The translations under genes were made by a program, and so were the position numbers. From positions 1 through 64,000 of the forward strand of contig NZ_MUMH01000019.1 in the NCBI RefSeq assembly GCF_002155965.1: a stretch of 64,000 nucleotides of DNA, in the 5' to 3' direction. Position 1 is the first letter of the stretch; each line of letters opens with the position of its first letter. This DNA comes from Allokutzneria sp. NRRL B-24872. GTDB lineage: Bacteria > Actinomycetota > Actinomycetes > Mycobacteriales > Pseudonocardiaceae. The notes under the pieces were generated by a model. It saw only the letters and a list, made by a program, of their open reading frames with translations. It did not search any database and had not been told where the DNA came from. Of the stretch, positions 50,394 to 58,504 are shown in pieces.

Positions 50394-53300
50394 CTATTCT
50401 CCAATTCCGATTAAGTCAGAAATTATTTTCAGCGGATTCTTCTTGCGAGGCGTGCTCAAGAGTTTTAGTTCTTGTAGTGTCTTTATGGTTGAGGGGCTTA
50501 CAAAACGCTTGCTCTTCGTGGCAGCCGCATCGAACATCTCGCGTAACTTCGCGGAGTAGCCGTATGTTGGACCGCCTGCGGAGATCATGATCTTCGCGGC
50601 TAGAGCAGCATCCGATGAGGTTTCTCTACTCAGTAGCATTACCGCAAGCTCGCAGACAGGCTTACCTAGAGCACTACTCTTGCGTATCGGCAGCGTCAGT
50701 AGTTGATTCACGATCGTACTGCGATCCTCGTGCCGTGAAGCCTCTTCTATCATAGTATGAAGGCGCTCAACAACCGCTGCCTCGACACCTAGAGATGCAA
50801 CGGCTTCTAGTGTCTCATCGGATTCCTTCAGGTTGCTTAGCGAATTCCATAGGAGTGATCTGTCATGCTTATCAATTTTCTCTGAGTATGTGCGAAGAAA
50901 ATCTGAACTAGGGACAGCCACGCACTCAATGACTTGAATCACGTCAGCAATAGAGGGGCCAGTTTGCAGCCACTGACCAACAATCGCGTCCGCGCCTTCT
51001 GCATTGACAAGAGTTTCCATCCTATTTACCTCAAGGGGAATGGAAACATTGCCAGCACGCCGAGCCGCGATGTGGATTCTGACTAGCAGAAGGCGCGTGC
51101 CCGTCGCATTTAGGTCCGCGTTGTTTAGGTGCGCATTGAGCTTTCTGCAAGATTCCGCCGGTAGGTGATTCAAGCAAAGTATGATTTTTCCGGCTTCTTC
51201 GATGGACAGTTCGGCTTTGAAAGTATCGGCGACAAGCTCGTCTGCGACTAAATCCGCAAGCCTATCTATCTTAAGCAGATCGGCGATGATGCTAGCGCAA
51301 ATATATAGCGTGAAGCGCTGCGCAATGGCCGGGTTGGTCCCGCCTGCTGTACGCGCGATAGCCTCCGAAAGGCACAAAATCAGATTATCGTTGAGCTCTG
51401 CGGGGACCTCACCAAGGGAGGCGAAGTATTGAGCAACAGTCGGAGCGATGTCGAGCGAGTCTTGAGTTGCTTCGGGGATGCCTTCAAATATCCTCGTTAC
51501 TACATCCGAAACGTCGCTACCCGTTGCTGAATTATCGTCGGAGGCGAACGAGAACCAGAATACCCAATCTTTGACTGGGCAGGAGCAAATCGCCTGCTCC
51601 ACAACATCGAAGATAAACTGGCTGCTAAGTCTGTCGATGACGCTTCTTGCGCGTCGACACGCAACTTCGTACAGTGGAGGTTGATCTAAATATAGAGTCA
51701 TCTTGAGCGCGGATTTGAGTATCTCAGCGCTCGTCTCGCTTCGTTCATCCAGGGCATCGAATAAAGCATCGATCCGCTCCGCTGAATTGGGTACTCTTGC
51801 AGAACTTTGACCTGAAGACGCAGCCGGACGAGTCACCTTGCCAATTTCCTCAAGTACGTCTTCGATTTTCTCTTGTTGTGTAAACCAAAGCAGACGTGCG
51901 GCTGCAATCGGAAGATCCTTGAGTCCCTGGTATACGTAAGCAGGATGCTCGGTATATAAATCTCCAAGCTTAGAGCAAAGCTTCTCGGCAGCCTTATCTG
52001 GCATTGTCGGCATGGTAGGAATGATGCGATCAAGGCACGTGATTCCAGGCGACACGGTTGCCAAGTCGATTAGTTGACCAATGAGCTCCTCATTGGAACT
52101 TAAGGAGGCAAGAGCTACTGCGCCTGGGAGCATTTCAGTCCGAATTAGCTCACCGCGGGCGGCGGACAGCACGCTGGGCACCACAACAGGGGAGATGCTC
52201 ACTAGCTCGTCATATGCTAATTTCTCGGAAAGCTGGCATATGACGGACACTAGGTTTGCGCGACCGGGGCCGAACTGGCTATCGGATCGAGAAGCCAGCG
52301 TTCTCATGGCGGCTTGGATTTCTTGTTTTCCTGCCGAGTCGAAAGCTGATACGGTTGTGGATGGGCTGACTTCGGCAGCGAGGTCGATAGCCGAGTTTAG
52401 ATCAACGTCAACAATTCCCTCCGCAGCGCCAGCGGCCTGAAGATATAGTAGGTCGGGCCGTGGATTTGGGATCTCTGCTGCCTCTGTTCGCTCGAGATAT
52501 CTGCGCAGTTGTTCGTTTAGCCTATCTTGGGCGCGCTGCCTCGCTGCACGCTGCCCATTATTCTCGTCCTCGTTGTGGAGAATCAGTCCGCCAGCCGATT
52601 GATCATCAACAGGATTTGGTTGAGAATCAGAATTTTCGAGCACATACTTTCTTTGCATCCTCGACTGCTGCTCTGTATGAGGTATGTCGGGGGCAGATTC
52701 GGCATTGGAGTATTCAAGAATTAGCTCAAGGAGTCGGGGCTCAACCAATAGGTCAGCCGCCACTGGCGGGAACTCGGTTTGAAGAACTGTCAGCTTCGCT
52801 ATTTCTGTTGCACGTGCTGGCCACGAAATTCCGCGCGCTTGAGCTATACGCACGTTTGTAGCGTAATTATTGAGCAAAACCTTGACGCGCCTTGGGCTTC
52901 GAACGTGCGACGGTATTAGAGTGTACACAACGTTATCCAGTAAGCGGCCTCCGGCTTGAGCAGTTGAAAGTTCTCTCCACAAGCCGTCGCGGTCGACAAC
53001 TAGCCCTCTTGCGTAGGTGGTTAAGGTATGTTGCCGTAGTGGAGGCAACGAAAGTTGATGTTGAAAGACTTTGTCTAGAAAGGCGCCTGCCGTGCTGTAG
53101 TACGGGTCATTCTCTCGTACCGGGTTTGGATGAGGAAGATCTTTGCTCAGGGCTTCTTCGAGCACATCACGGTCGGCTGCTACTACGAAGATGCAGGAAT
53201 CCTGGTCCAGGAACGTTTTCAAGCCGATAAGAGTTTCGACGACGTCAGAAGAGGAGCATCTGTCCAGCTCATCAACAAATATCAGAAGTCGGTATTTTCC

Positions 53301-54062
53301 ACCCTTGGTAGATTTCTGAACCAATTGGGAAAATCTGGCCCCAAATTCTTCGTCGGCGCTAGGTGCAGTTTGATCCACGGTGATCTTTGCCGCATCGAGA
53401 ATCTTCAGGCCGGCAAATACAACTAGTAATGCCGTTCCAAGTGTCTGTATAGTTCCTGGAAGTTTTGATGCAAAGGCCGCTGTCCAGCTAGCATTTTCAG
53501 TTGCCCAAGCGGCAGTCGCCAAGATTGCGACCCATGCGCAACATATGAAAGCAGCTGCCCCTGTCAAGAAGGCAAGGGATTTCCAATTATTCTTGAAGAA
53601 GCTACGCCAGTCGAGCCTTACAATCTTATGATTGTCGTAGAGGCCTCGATTGAATTCTTCGTCCTTTAGTTTTAGGCTGCGAGCTGTTGAGGAAATGAAG
53701 TTCTTCTTCAGTGAGGCGCCGCCGTATTTCCAGGCATCGTATCGTACAACCTGAATCTTTGCGTCACGTTTCGCAATTTCGCGGCGCAACAACTCGAAGA
53801 AGCTACTCTTGCCGGATCCCCATGGTCCGAAAAGTGCGACGTTTGTTGGAAGTTGGGCGTTATTCGCTAAATCTGCTACCCGCCCGGCTATTGCGGTATG
53901 CTCAAATTCGTCAGCTCCAGCGCTTCCTAATGCCGCATCGGGAACGATATCGGATGCCGATAACTGAGGCGCGATTTTATCGATTTTACTTTCTCGAGGG
54001 AGCCGGGTGGTGGCGGCCGAAAAGACGTCCTCTCTCTTGCTTGATTCCGTCGGCTTTGGCAT
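50394..54062 (-). CDS. KAP-family P-loop NTPase, membrane anchored, island-borne
   Basis: 1222 residues. Walker A FGPWGSGKSS (about 78-87) is followed by two membrane helices inserted in the NTPase domain (about 162-185 and 205-224). Walker B with LLIFVDELDRC (about 259-269) and a conserved VFQHQLSLPPL/RVKVLLNN segment complete the KAP NTPase domain (about 50-430). The remaining about 800 residues are mostly helical, without a recognised domain, and rich in short helix pairs like a HEAT/ARM solenoid. KAP NTPases (Kidins220/ARMS and PifA family) occur in phage-exclusion systems, so a membrane-linked defence role is plausible. The ATG at 54062 follows GCGAGGAAGCTT; a TTG at 54080 is an alternative. 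GC is far below the flanks. Confidence 0.88.
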   Translation of the reverse strand: MPKPTESSKREDVFSAATTRLPRESKIDKIAPQLSASDIVPDAALGSAGADEFEHTAIAGRVADLANNAQLPTNVALFGPWGSGKSSFFELLRREIAKRDAKIQVVRYDAWKYGGASLKKNFISSTARSLKLKDEEFNRGLYDNHKIVRLDWRSFFKNNWKSLAFLTGAAAFICCAWVAILATAAWATENASWTAAFASKLPGTIQTLGTALLVVFAGLKILDAAKITVDQTAPSADEEFGARFSQLVQKSTKGGKYRLLIFVDELDRCSSSDVVETLIGLKTFLDQDSCIFVVAADRDVLEEALSKDLPHPNPVRENDPYYSTAGAFLDKVFQHQLSLPPLRQHTLTTYARGLVVDRDGLWRELSTAQAGGRLLDNVVYTLIPSHVRSPRRVKVLLNNYATNVRIAQARGISWPARATEIAKLTVLQTEFPPVAADLLVEPRLLELILEYSNAESAPDIPHTEQQSRMQRKYVLENSDSQPNPVDDQSAGGLILHNEDENNGQRAARQRAQDRLNEQLRRYLERTEAAEIPNPRPDLLYLQAAGAAEGIVDVDLNSAIDLAAEVSPSTTVSAFDSAGKQEIQAAMRTLASRSDSQFGPGRANLVSVICQLSEKLAYDELVSISPVVVPSVLSAARGELIRTEMLPGAVALASLSSNEELIGQLIDLATVSPGITCLDRIIPTMPTMPDKAAEKLCSKLGDLYTEHPAYVYQGLKDLPIAAARLLWFTQQEKIEDVLEEIGKVTRPAASSGQSSARVPNSAERIDALFDALDERSETSAEILKSALKMTLYLDQPPLYEVACRRARSVIDRLSSQFIFDVVEQAICSCPVKDWVFWFSFASDDNSATGSDVSDVVTRIFEGIPEATQDSLDIAPTVAQYFASLGEVPAELNDNLILCLSEAIARTAGGTNPAIAQRFTLYICASIIADLLKIDRLADLVADELVADTFKAELSIEEAGKIILCLNHLPAESCRKLNAHLNNADLNATGTRLLLVRIHIAARRAGNVSIPLEVNRMETLVNAEGADAIVGQWLQTGPSIADVIQVIECVAVPSSDFLRTYSEKIDKHDRSLLWNSLSNLKESDETLEAVASLGVEAAVVERLHTMIEEASRHEDRSTIVNQLLTLPIRKSSALGKPVCELAVMLLSRETSSDAALAAKIMISAGGPTYGYSAKLREMFDAAATKSKRFVSPSTIKTLQELKLLSTPRKKNPLKIISDLIGIGE

Positions 54063-54409
54063 AAGCTTCCTCGCAATCAAATGGACGATTCTGTCTCGTT
54101 AGTGCAGTATCCGACCGTTACTCCCACTTTGGATCGCAATCGTAAGTCCTTCCTGAGGCTTCTGGCGGCTGCGATACCCGGGTGCGCTCAGCTTGATACC
54201 AGCTGGTTACTCTAGGTCGTCTGATGTTGTTCTATGACAAGCCTCGTGCAGCTGGCGTGTCAGTGCAGTAGAAGATCTATGGGGACGCCTAGTCGATCTG
54301 TTTTCGGTTCGATACCACGGGGGTTCGCGCGTAATTTGGGAAAGATGTCCTTGTCGGTAGACGCTTTCCTTGAAGTACTTCTCATGTCAAAAGGAGTGCT
54401 CCGGTTACG
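54063..54409. other. Island right flank without a gene
   Basis: About 350 bp of AT-richer DNA between the KAP start and the right repeat. It must hold the KAP promoter. No convincing gene, tRNA, integrase remnant or inverted repeat was recognised. Confidence 0.6.
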
Positions 54410-55127
54410 CTCCTCGGCGAGATCGGCTGAGCAGCACCTGCTCGACCCGCTCGCTGATCCGGGGAGCGTCGGCGGGAACGACCGTCGTCCACCCCCGAAG
54501 CTCCTCGATCAGGTAGCGCCCGGCGGGGGTGTCGAAGCAGGCCACGACCCGGTCGCCCCTGTTCGACGCGACCGTCACGCCGAACTGGGCGCCGTTGCGG
54601 CGTCCCCGGATCATGTTCCCCAGCCGCCGCGCGTCACCGCTCGGCACTCCGGCGGCGCAGAGCGCGTCCACCAACGCCCACTCCGACGCGCCGGCGCCGC
54701 GGGCCGCCGCGCCGAGCACGTCGCTGGGCACGTTCACGACCTTGCCCGAACCGGCCGCGAGCGGCGGCAGCACGGAGACCGCGGCGCGCGCGAGGTCGCC
54801 GGGCCTGATCCACCGCACGGAGAAGAAGTCCTCGGTGAGCACGCCCAGCACCGCGCGCCCCCTCGCCCGCGCGGCGAGCGCCCGCACGCTCCGGTCGACC
54901 CACACTCGTCCATCCACAGTGGACTCAGGATTCGCCAGCAGGCGCAGCGCGTCGGCCAGCCCTTCGCCAGAACCTTTGTCCCGCAGCTCTTCCAGCGCTT
55001 TCGCGATCTCTGCCCGCCGCTCGTCCTCCTCGAAACCGCGCGGTGTCACCATGAGCTCGATGGGCATCGGCGGCAGCGCGAGCTGTTCCCACAACACCTG
55101 GTACGCGGACGGTGAGAGCGTGAACAC
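54405..55127 (-). CDS. EspG-family ESX secretion-associated protein
   Basis: 240 residues of the EspG fold, the cytosolic chaperone that binds PE-PPE substrates of type VII secretion. Visible motifs: MFTLSPSAYQVLWEQLALPPMPIELMV at the start, WVDRSVRALAARARGRAVLGVL in the middle and RNGAQFGVTVASNRGDRVVACFDTPAGRYLIEE near the end. It is the last gene of an operon with a PPE-like gene, 2 bp after it. The 3' end was altered by the island, which supplies the stop codon at 54405-54407. Confidence 0.9.
   Translation of the reverse strand: MFTLSPSAYQVLWEQLALPPMPIELMVTPRGFEEDERRAEIAKALEELRDKGSGEGLADALRLLANPESTVDGRVWVDRSVRALAARARGRAVLGVLTEDFFSVRWIRPGDLARAAVSVLPPLAAGSGKVVNVPSDVLGAAARGAGASEWALVDALCAAGVPSGDARRLGNMIRGRRNGAQFGVTVASNRGDRVVACFDTPAGRYLIEELRGWTTVVPADAPRISERVEQVLLSRSRRGA
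54410..54486. repeat. Right 77-bp direct repeat of the KAP island
   Basis: Second copy of the repeat, containing the EspG 3' coding end. It differs from the left copy at one base. Confidence 0.95.
54913..54924. repeat. TCCACAGTGGAC copy inside espG
   Basis: Near-complete copy of the dispersed palindrome (outer G replaced by A), read as STVD in the reverse-strand frame. Confidence 0.7.
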
Positions 55128-55129
55128 GG

Positions 55130-56194
55130 CTACTCGCCGATGACCGGCGGAGCGACCTGGGGCAGATCACCGACCAGGTCGTCGGTCACGGAGTACTTCC
55201 TGGCGTGCTCGGCCTCTTCTTCCTGCTGTTGTTGCGTTGAGCCAAGAGCGGGCTGCATGAAGCTCTGCTGTCCCGGCTTTCCCGTCGCACCCCGCCCCGC
55301 CTGCGCGGCGGTGGGCGTCGGCGCTGCCGGGCCGGTCTTGCCCGTCCCACCGCCGAGCCGGTTGCCGCCTTGCTGACTGTTGTTCGCCTGACTGATGTTC
55401 GCCTGACCGCCTCGCGCGAAGCCGCTGGTGCCACCCGAACTCCAGCCCGCGACGCCGCCAGTGGTGACGGGTGCGTGACCGCCGCCGTCGCGATGGGTCG
55501 GCGGGGGCTGCGCGGTCGAATCGGTCGAGGTCGGCTGAAATCCTTGCTGCTCAACGACTCCGTGCTGCTCCGAAGCAGTAGCGGTGCCGAGCTGCCCACC
55601 GCGGGGGCCACTGATCGGTGGGCGGGGCGCGGGCGAAGGAGCACCGGGCACGGTGAGACTGACCTGGGGTGGCGGGGCGAACGCCGGGAAGCTGGTCCCC
55701 GTCTGCGTCGAGTTCTGCGCGTAGGACCGCATCACCTCAGCGGCTCGCAGGTGCGCTTCGTGCGCGGCCTTCTCCTGGAGCTGCCGATCGGTGGTGATGC
55801 CGAAGAAGTTCGCGATCCCCTGGATCACGCCGTTGTCCGGCATCGCCGTGACGGCTCGCGGTTCCGGCATCCGGTCCCGCGCCTGCGTGTAGTGCCAGGA
55901 CTGCATGACCGTGGAGTTCGTGCAGCTCGACGCGTTCGTCCCGGCCAGCTCCGCCCACGGCCCGAACCGCCCGATGCTGCTCCGCGCCCGGCCCGCCGCG
56001 AGCCCGTCCCACGCCGCCCCGAGCGACTTCAACCCCTCCGCCAGGTCGAACACCGCGTCCTCGTACTGCTTGCGGAGGTTGCGGTAGAAGGCTTCCGCTG
56101 ACCGCGCCGACGCCACTCCCCGCCCCGACCGGATCTGCCGGTGGAGCTCTTCGTGCGGAACCGCCAGCCAGTTGATGCCCGTCACGTCGCCCAT
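55130..56194 (-). CDS. PPE-domain protein, probable type VII secretion substrate
   Basis: 354 residues. The N-terminal helical PPE-like domain (about 1-150) starts MGDVTGINWLAVPHEELHRQI and includes a W-x-G-like turn in SLGAAWDGLAAGRARSS. After it comes a long Pro/Ser/Gly/Thr-rich and Gln-rich linker with no folded domain, and a short acidic end (KYSVTDDLVGDLPQVAPPVIGE). The ATG at 56194 follows a GGGGGATGAG site. It is sited between a DUF3558 lipoprotein gene and espG, which fits a secreted effector with its chaperone. Confidence 0.85.
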   Translation of the reverse strand: MGDVTGINWLAVPHEELHRQIRSGRGVASARSAEAFYRNLRKQYEDAVFDLAEGLKSLGAAWDGLAAGRARSSIGRFGPWAELAGTNASSCTNSTVMQSWHYTQARDRMPEPRAVTAMPDNGVIQGIANFFGITTDRQLQEKAAHEAHLRAAEVMRSYAQNSTQTGTSFPAFAPPPQVSLTVPGAPSPAPRPPISGPRGGQLGTATASEQHGVVEQQGFQPTSTDSTAQPPPTHRDGGGHAPVTTGGVAGWSSGGTSGFARGGQANISQANNSQQGGNRLGGGTGKTGPAAPTPTAAQAGRGATGKPGQQSFMQPALGSTQQQQEEEAEHARKYSVTDDLVGDLPQVAPPVIGE

Positions 56195-56211
56195 CTCATC
56201 CCCCGGACTCG

Positions 56212-56802
56212 TCACCTCGTGGTCATGAGCGTGCTGATCGCCGCCTCGGCCGCCGCGTGCGCGCGACGGCAGATGTACTCCCGGCTCAGCTGCGGCGGCT
56301 TTCCGCCCCGCGAGAGCTCCGCGTAGTGAACGTTCAGCACCTGGCCGGGGGCGACGTCGACGACGACGTCGCACGACGGTGGGTAGTTGGGGAGCTGGAC
56401 CCGGACGATGTTCTCCTTGGCCGGGAAACCGCTGACGTCGAGATCGCGGACGTCGGCCTTGACCCTGCCCGCCGAGAACCGGTCGACGCCCATGTGCGGC
56501 ACGGGGATGAAGCTGACGCTCTCGAACCCCTTGTGGTTCCAGAAGTAGCACGCCTTGGCCTCGAAGACGGCGCTGTCGTCCGGGCCGGGCGAGGAGTCGA
56601 TGCCGAACGCGGCCTGTTGTTCACGGGAGAGGAGCACGCAGGGATCGACACCGGCCATGTCGAGGACGCGTGGCCGCTGGACCTGCGGAGTGGTTGACGT
56701 CGTGGTGGTGGTGACCGTTTCAGCGCCCACGACGTTGACGCAGCCGGTGAGGGGCATCGCGAGCAGCGCGAGAGCGAGCCAGGCCGTGCGGCGGTCAGCC
56801 AC
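56212..56802 (-). CDS. DUF3558 lipoprotein
   Basis: 196 residues. A signal and lipobox (LALLAMPLTGC) are followed by a Thr-rich linker and the DUF3558 domain with DPCVLLSREQQAAFGI, ACYFWNHKG and two further cysteines (PPSCDVVV, EYICRRA). The family is common beside ESX-type genes in actinobacteria. The GTG at 56802 overlaps the upstream gene by 8 bp; a GTG at 56811 is also possible. Part of the four-gene ESX-associated operon. Confidence 0.88.
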   Translation of the reverse strand: MADRRTAWLALALLAMPLTGCVNVVGAETVTTTTTSTTPQVQRPRVLDMAGVDPCVLLSREQQAAFGIDSSPGPDDSAVFEAKACYFWNHKGFESVSFIPVPHMGVDRFSAGRVKADVRDLDVSGFPAKENIVRVQLPNYPPSCDVVVDVAPGQVLNVHYAELSRGGKPPQLSREYICRRAHAAAEAAISTLMTTR

Positions 56803-57202
56803 GGGGACCACCCCGGAACCCCTGGCGGTTCGCTTCCTCGGTCGCGGTGATGAGGCGCTGCGTGTCCTCGAGCCGGTCGATGATGCCTTGCAGCTGGTCG
56901 CGGAAGGCGGTGATGGCGCTGAGGGCGCATTCCGGTTCGGTCAGCCCCTTGGCGGTGAGCACTTCGGCGATGTACTCGCTGACTCGGTCCTCGGCCATGG
57001 GGTCGATCCGCAGTGCGTGCTCCGCTTCCGCGGAGAGCTTGCCGATGCGCTCCTTGATCCCGCTGAACAGGGCGATCGCCTGCGGGATCTTGTCGCGGTC
57101 GATGCGCAGGGCGCCCGGCTGGGAAACGTCCTCGCGCGTTGGCAGGTCCGTCCACGCGGTCTGCCAGCGCGGATCTCCGGATATCCCCCCGATGTCCGTC
57201 AT
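56795..57202 (-). CDS. Small helical ESX-associated protein
   Basis: 135 residues, entirely soluble and probably helical, with heptad-like stretches (IPQAIALFSGIKERIGKLSAEAEHAL and ITAFRDQLQGIIDRLEDTQRLITATEE). It is the first gene of the operon with DUF3558, PPE and EspG. It may be the PE-like or WXG100-like partner of the PPE protein, although no WXG motif is present. The function is inferred from position only. Confidence 0.78.
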   Translation of the reverse strand: MTDIGGISGDPRWQTAWTDLPTREDVSQPGALRIDRDKIPQAIALFSGIKERIGKLSAEAEHALRIDPMAEDRVSEYIAEVLTAKGLTEPECALSAITAFRDQLQGIIDRLEDTQRLITATEEANRQGFRGGPRG

Positions 57203-57225
57203 GGACCGACGTTAACAAAGGCGAA

Positions 57226-57253
57226 GGGCCCGCGAACAAGCGTTCGCGGGCCC
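57226..57253. terminator. Hairpin terminator after the flippase-like gene
   Basis: Perfect 12-bp stem (57226-57237 with 57242-57253) with a 4-nt loop. It lies downstream of the reverse-strand gene at 57278 and in the promoter region of the ESX operon. Confidence 0.75.
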
Positions 57254-57277
57254 TGTAACCGTTGGGGCTAAAGCGTT

Positions 57278-58267
57278 TTAGGCATCCGCCAATTTCGCCT
57301 TGGGCATCTTCCAGCGCGCGAGTCCGGCCGCGGCACCGGCCATCGCGATGTCGGCGACGGTGAACATCAGCCGGGACACGAGGGTGAAGGCGAGCGCCTG
57401 CTCGACGGGCATCGTGGTGCTGAGCGCGGAGACGAGGACCAGCTCACGGACACCGGCGCCGGAGGGCAGGATGAACGCGATCAGGCCGACGGTCATGCCG
57501 ATGGCGACCGCGCCAGCGCAGAGCAGCAGCACGCGCACGCTGACCGGGCCGGAGCTGATCGACAGCAGCCACAGGTGCACGCCGAAGAGCACGTAGGACA
57601 GCAGCGCGTAGCCCAGCGAGCGGCCGACGGTGCTCCACGGGAGGACGTGGTCGAGCGGGGCCTTCTTGAGCGCCTTCAGCACGAAGGAGGCGCCCCACGT
57701 CAGCACCTTCGGGTGCAGCGCGATGAGGCCGACCGGCAGCGCGAGGTAGAGCCACATCAGGCCGGGCGTGGAGCTGAGCATCACCGGCAGCGCGAGCACG
57801 CCGAGCAGCAGCGAGGCCACCACGCCGACACCGAGGTTGATCAGGGTGGCGGTGAACACCCGGGCGCGGGGGAGTCCGGCCTGGCGGCCGAGCTCCATCT
57901 GGAGCAGGTAGGCCCACACGGAGCCGGGGACGTACTTGCCGAGCGAGCCGACGAGCATGATCTGCGCGCCGCGGAAGGCGCCGATCGGCTTGCCGAGGCC
58001 GTCGACGATGGTCTGCCAGCCGAGGGTGCCGCAGGCGATGCCGAGCACGACGGCGAGCTGGCTGAGCACGGTGGAGTGCCACGGCACCGTGACCAGGGTC
58101 TTGGACACGCCGCCCCAGTGCGAGTACAGCGCCCACGCGGCGGCGGCCAGCACCAGGACCAGCAGGGCCCTGCGCAGCCAGGTCATCAGCACGGCTTTGC
58201 CCGTCGGGGCCGGCTGCGGGGCGGGCGCTGCCGATGCGGCCGGCGCGGCCTCGTCCTGCACGGTCAT
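57278..58267 (-). CDS. Lysylphosphatidylglycerol synthase TM-region/flippase-like membrane protein
   Basis: 329 residues with about eight membrane helices of the LPG-synthase TM (UPF0104/AglD-like) family. Motifs: LGWQTIVDGLGKPIGAFRGAQIMLVGSLGKYVPGSVWAYLLQMELGRQAG and the late FILPSGAGVRELVLV. The family moves or modifies lipids and lipid-linked sugars; without the soluble aminoacyl-transferase domain a flippase-type role is more likely. The ATG at 58267 has a GGAGGT site. A Pro/Ala-rich cytoplasmic start precedes the first helix. It may serve the nearby sugar-biosynthesis genes. Confidence 0.88.
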   Translation of the reverse strand: MTVQDEAAPAASAAPAPQPAPTGKAVLMTWLRRALLVLVLAAAAWALYSHWGGVSKTLVTVPWHSTVLSQLAVVLGIACGTLGWQTIVDGLGKPIGAFRGAQIMLVGSLGKYVPGSVWAYLLQMELGRQAGLPRARVFTATLINLGVGVVASLLLGVLALPVMLSSTPGLMWLYLALPVGLIALHPKVLTWGASFVLKALKKAPLDHVLPWSTVGRSLGYALLSYVLFGVHLWLLSISSGPVSVRVLLLCAGAVAIGMTVGLIAFILPSGAGVRELVLVSALSTTMPVEQALAFTLVSRLMFTVADIAMAGAAAGLARWKMPKAKLADA

Positions 58268-58504
58268 GGGACCTCCGTTGCTCCCGTTGGCTCTCTTCGA
58301 TCGGAAAGGCATGCGGCGGCTACCCGTCAACCCTGGTGGGAAGTCCGGCGCCGGAACCGGCGACCGCTGTGGAGAGGGCAGCACGCCACGGGAGGGACCC
58401 GGGCACAGTGCTCACCACCTGAAGGACGCCGTGCCGCGCGACCGGTTGCCCAGCGCGCGCACAAGCGTCTCGATTCACCTCGTTGGGGTAACGCCGCCGG
58501 GCGG
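58268..58504. other. Intergenic region without a clear gene
   Basis: 237 bp between the flippase-like gene and the upstream AMP-binding gene. A 62-codon reverse-strand frame begins in the AMP-gene stop, but its third-position GC is low and it shows no family, so I do not call it. Confidence 0.5.

Larger units (their letters stand above)
50249..54486. mobile_element. Foreign island bounded by 77-bp direct repeats, carrying a KAP NTPase
   Basis: The interior (about 50.33-54.41 kb) is AT-richer than anything else in the window and has relaxed codon use. It is bracketed by long direct repeats that look like att sites. The only gene is the KAP ATPase. No integrase, transposase or terminal inverted repeat is seen. 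It is placed in the 32-bp native overlap of the convergent XRE and EspG genes. The repeat preserves the XRE gene and changes only the last few EspG residues (native tail ...RRGGSR, present tail ...RRGA). It is therefore probably a non-autonomous or decayed integrative element. Confidence 0.85.

Noticed and set aside
50249-54486. Transposon or IS with target-site duplication
   Set aside because: 77 bp is far too long for a target duplication, no transposase is present and the island ends show no inverted repeat.
54234-55115. Forward frame crossing the right repeat into espG
   Set aside because: It joins island DNA to antisense espG; no family and no ribosome site. The EspG gene in the opposite strand explains the region.
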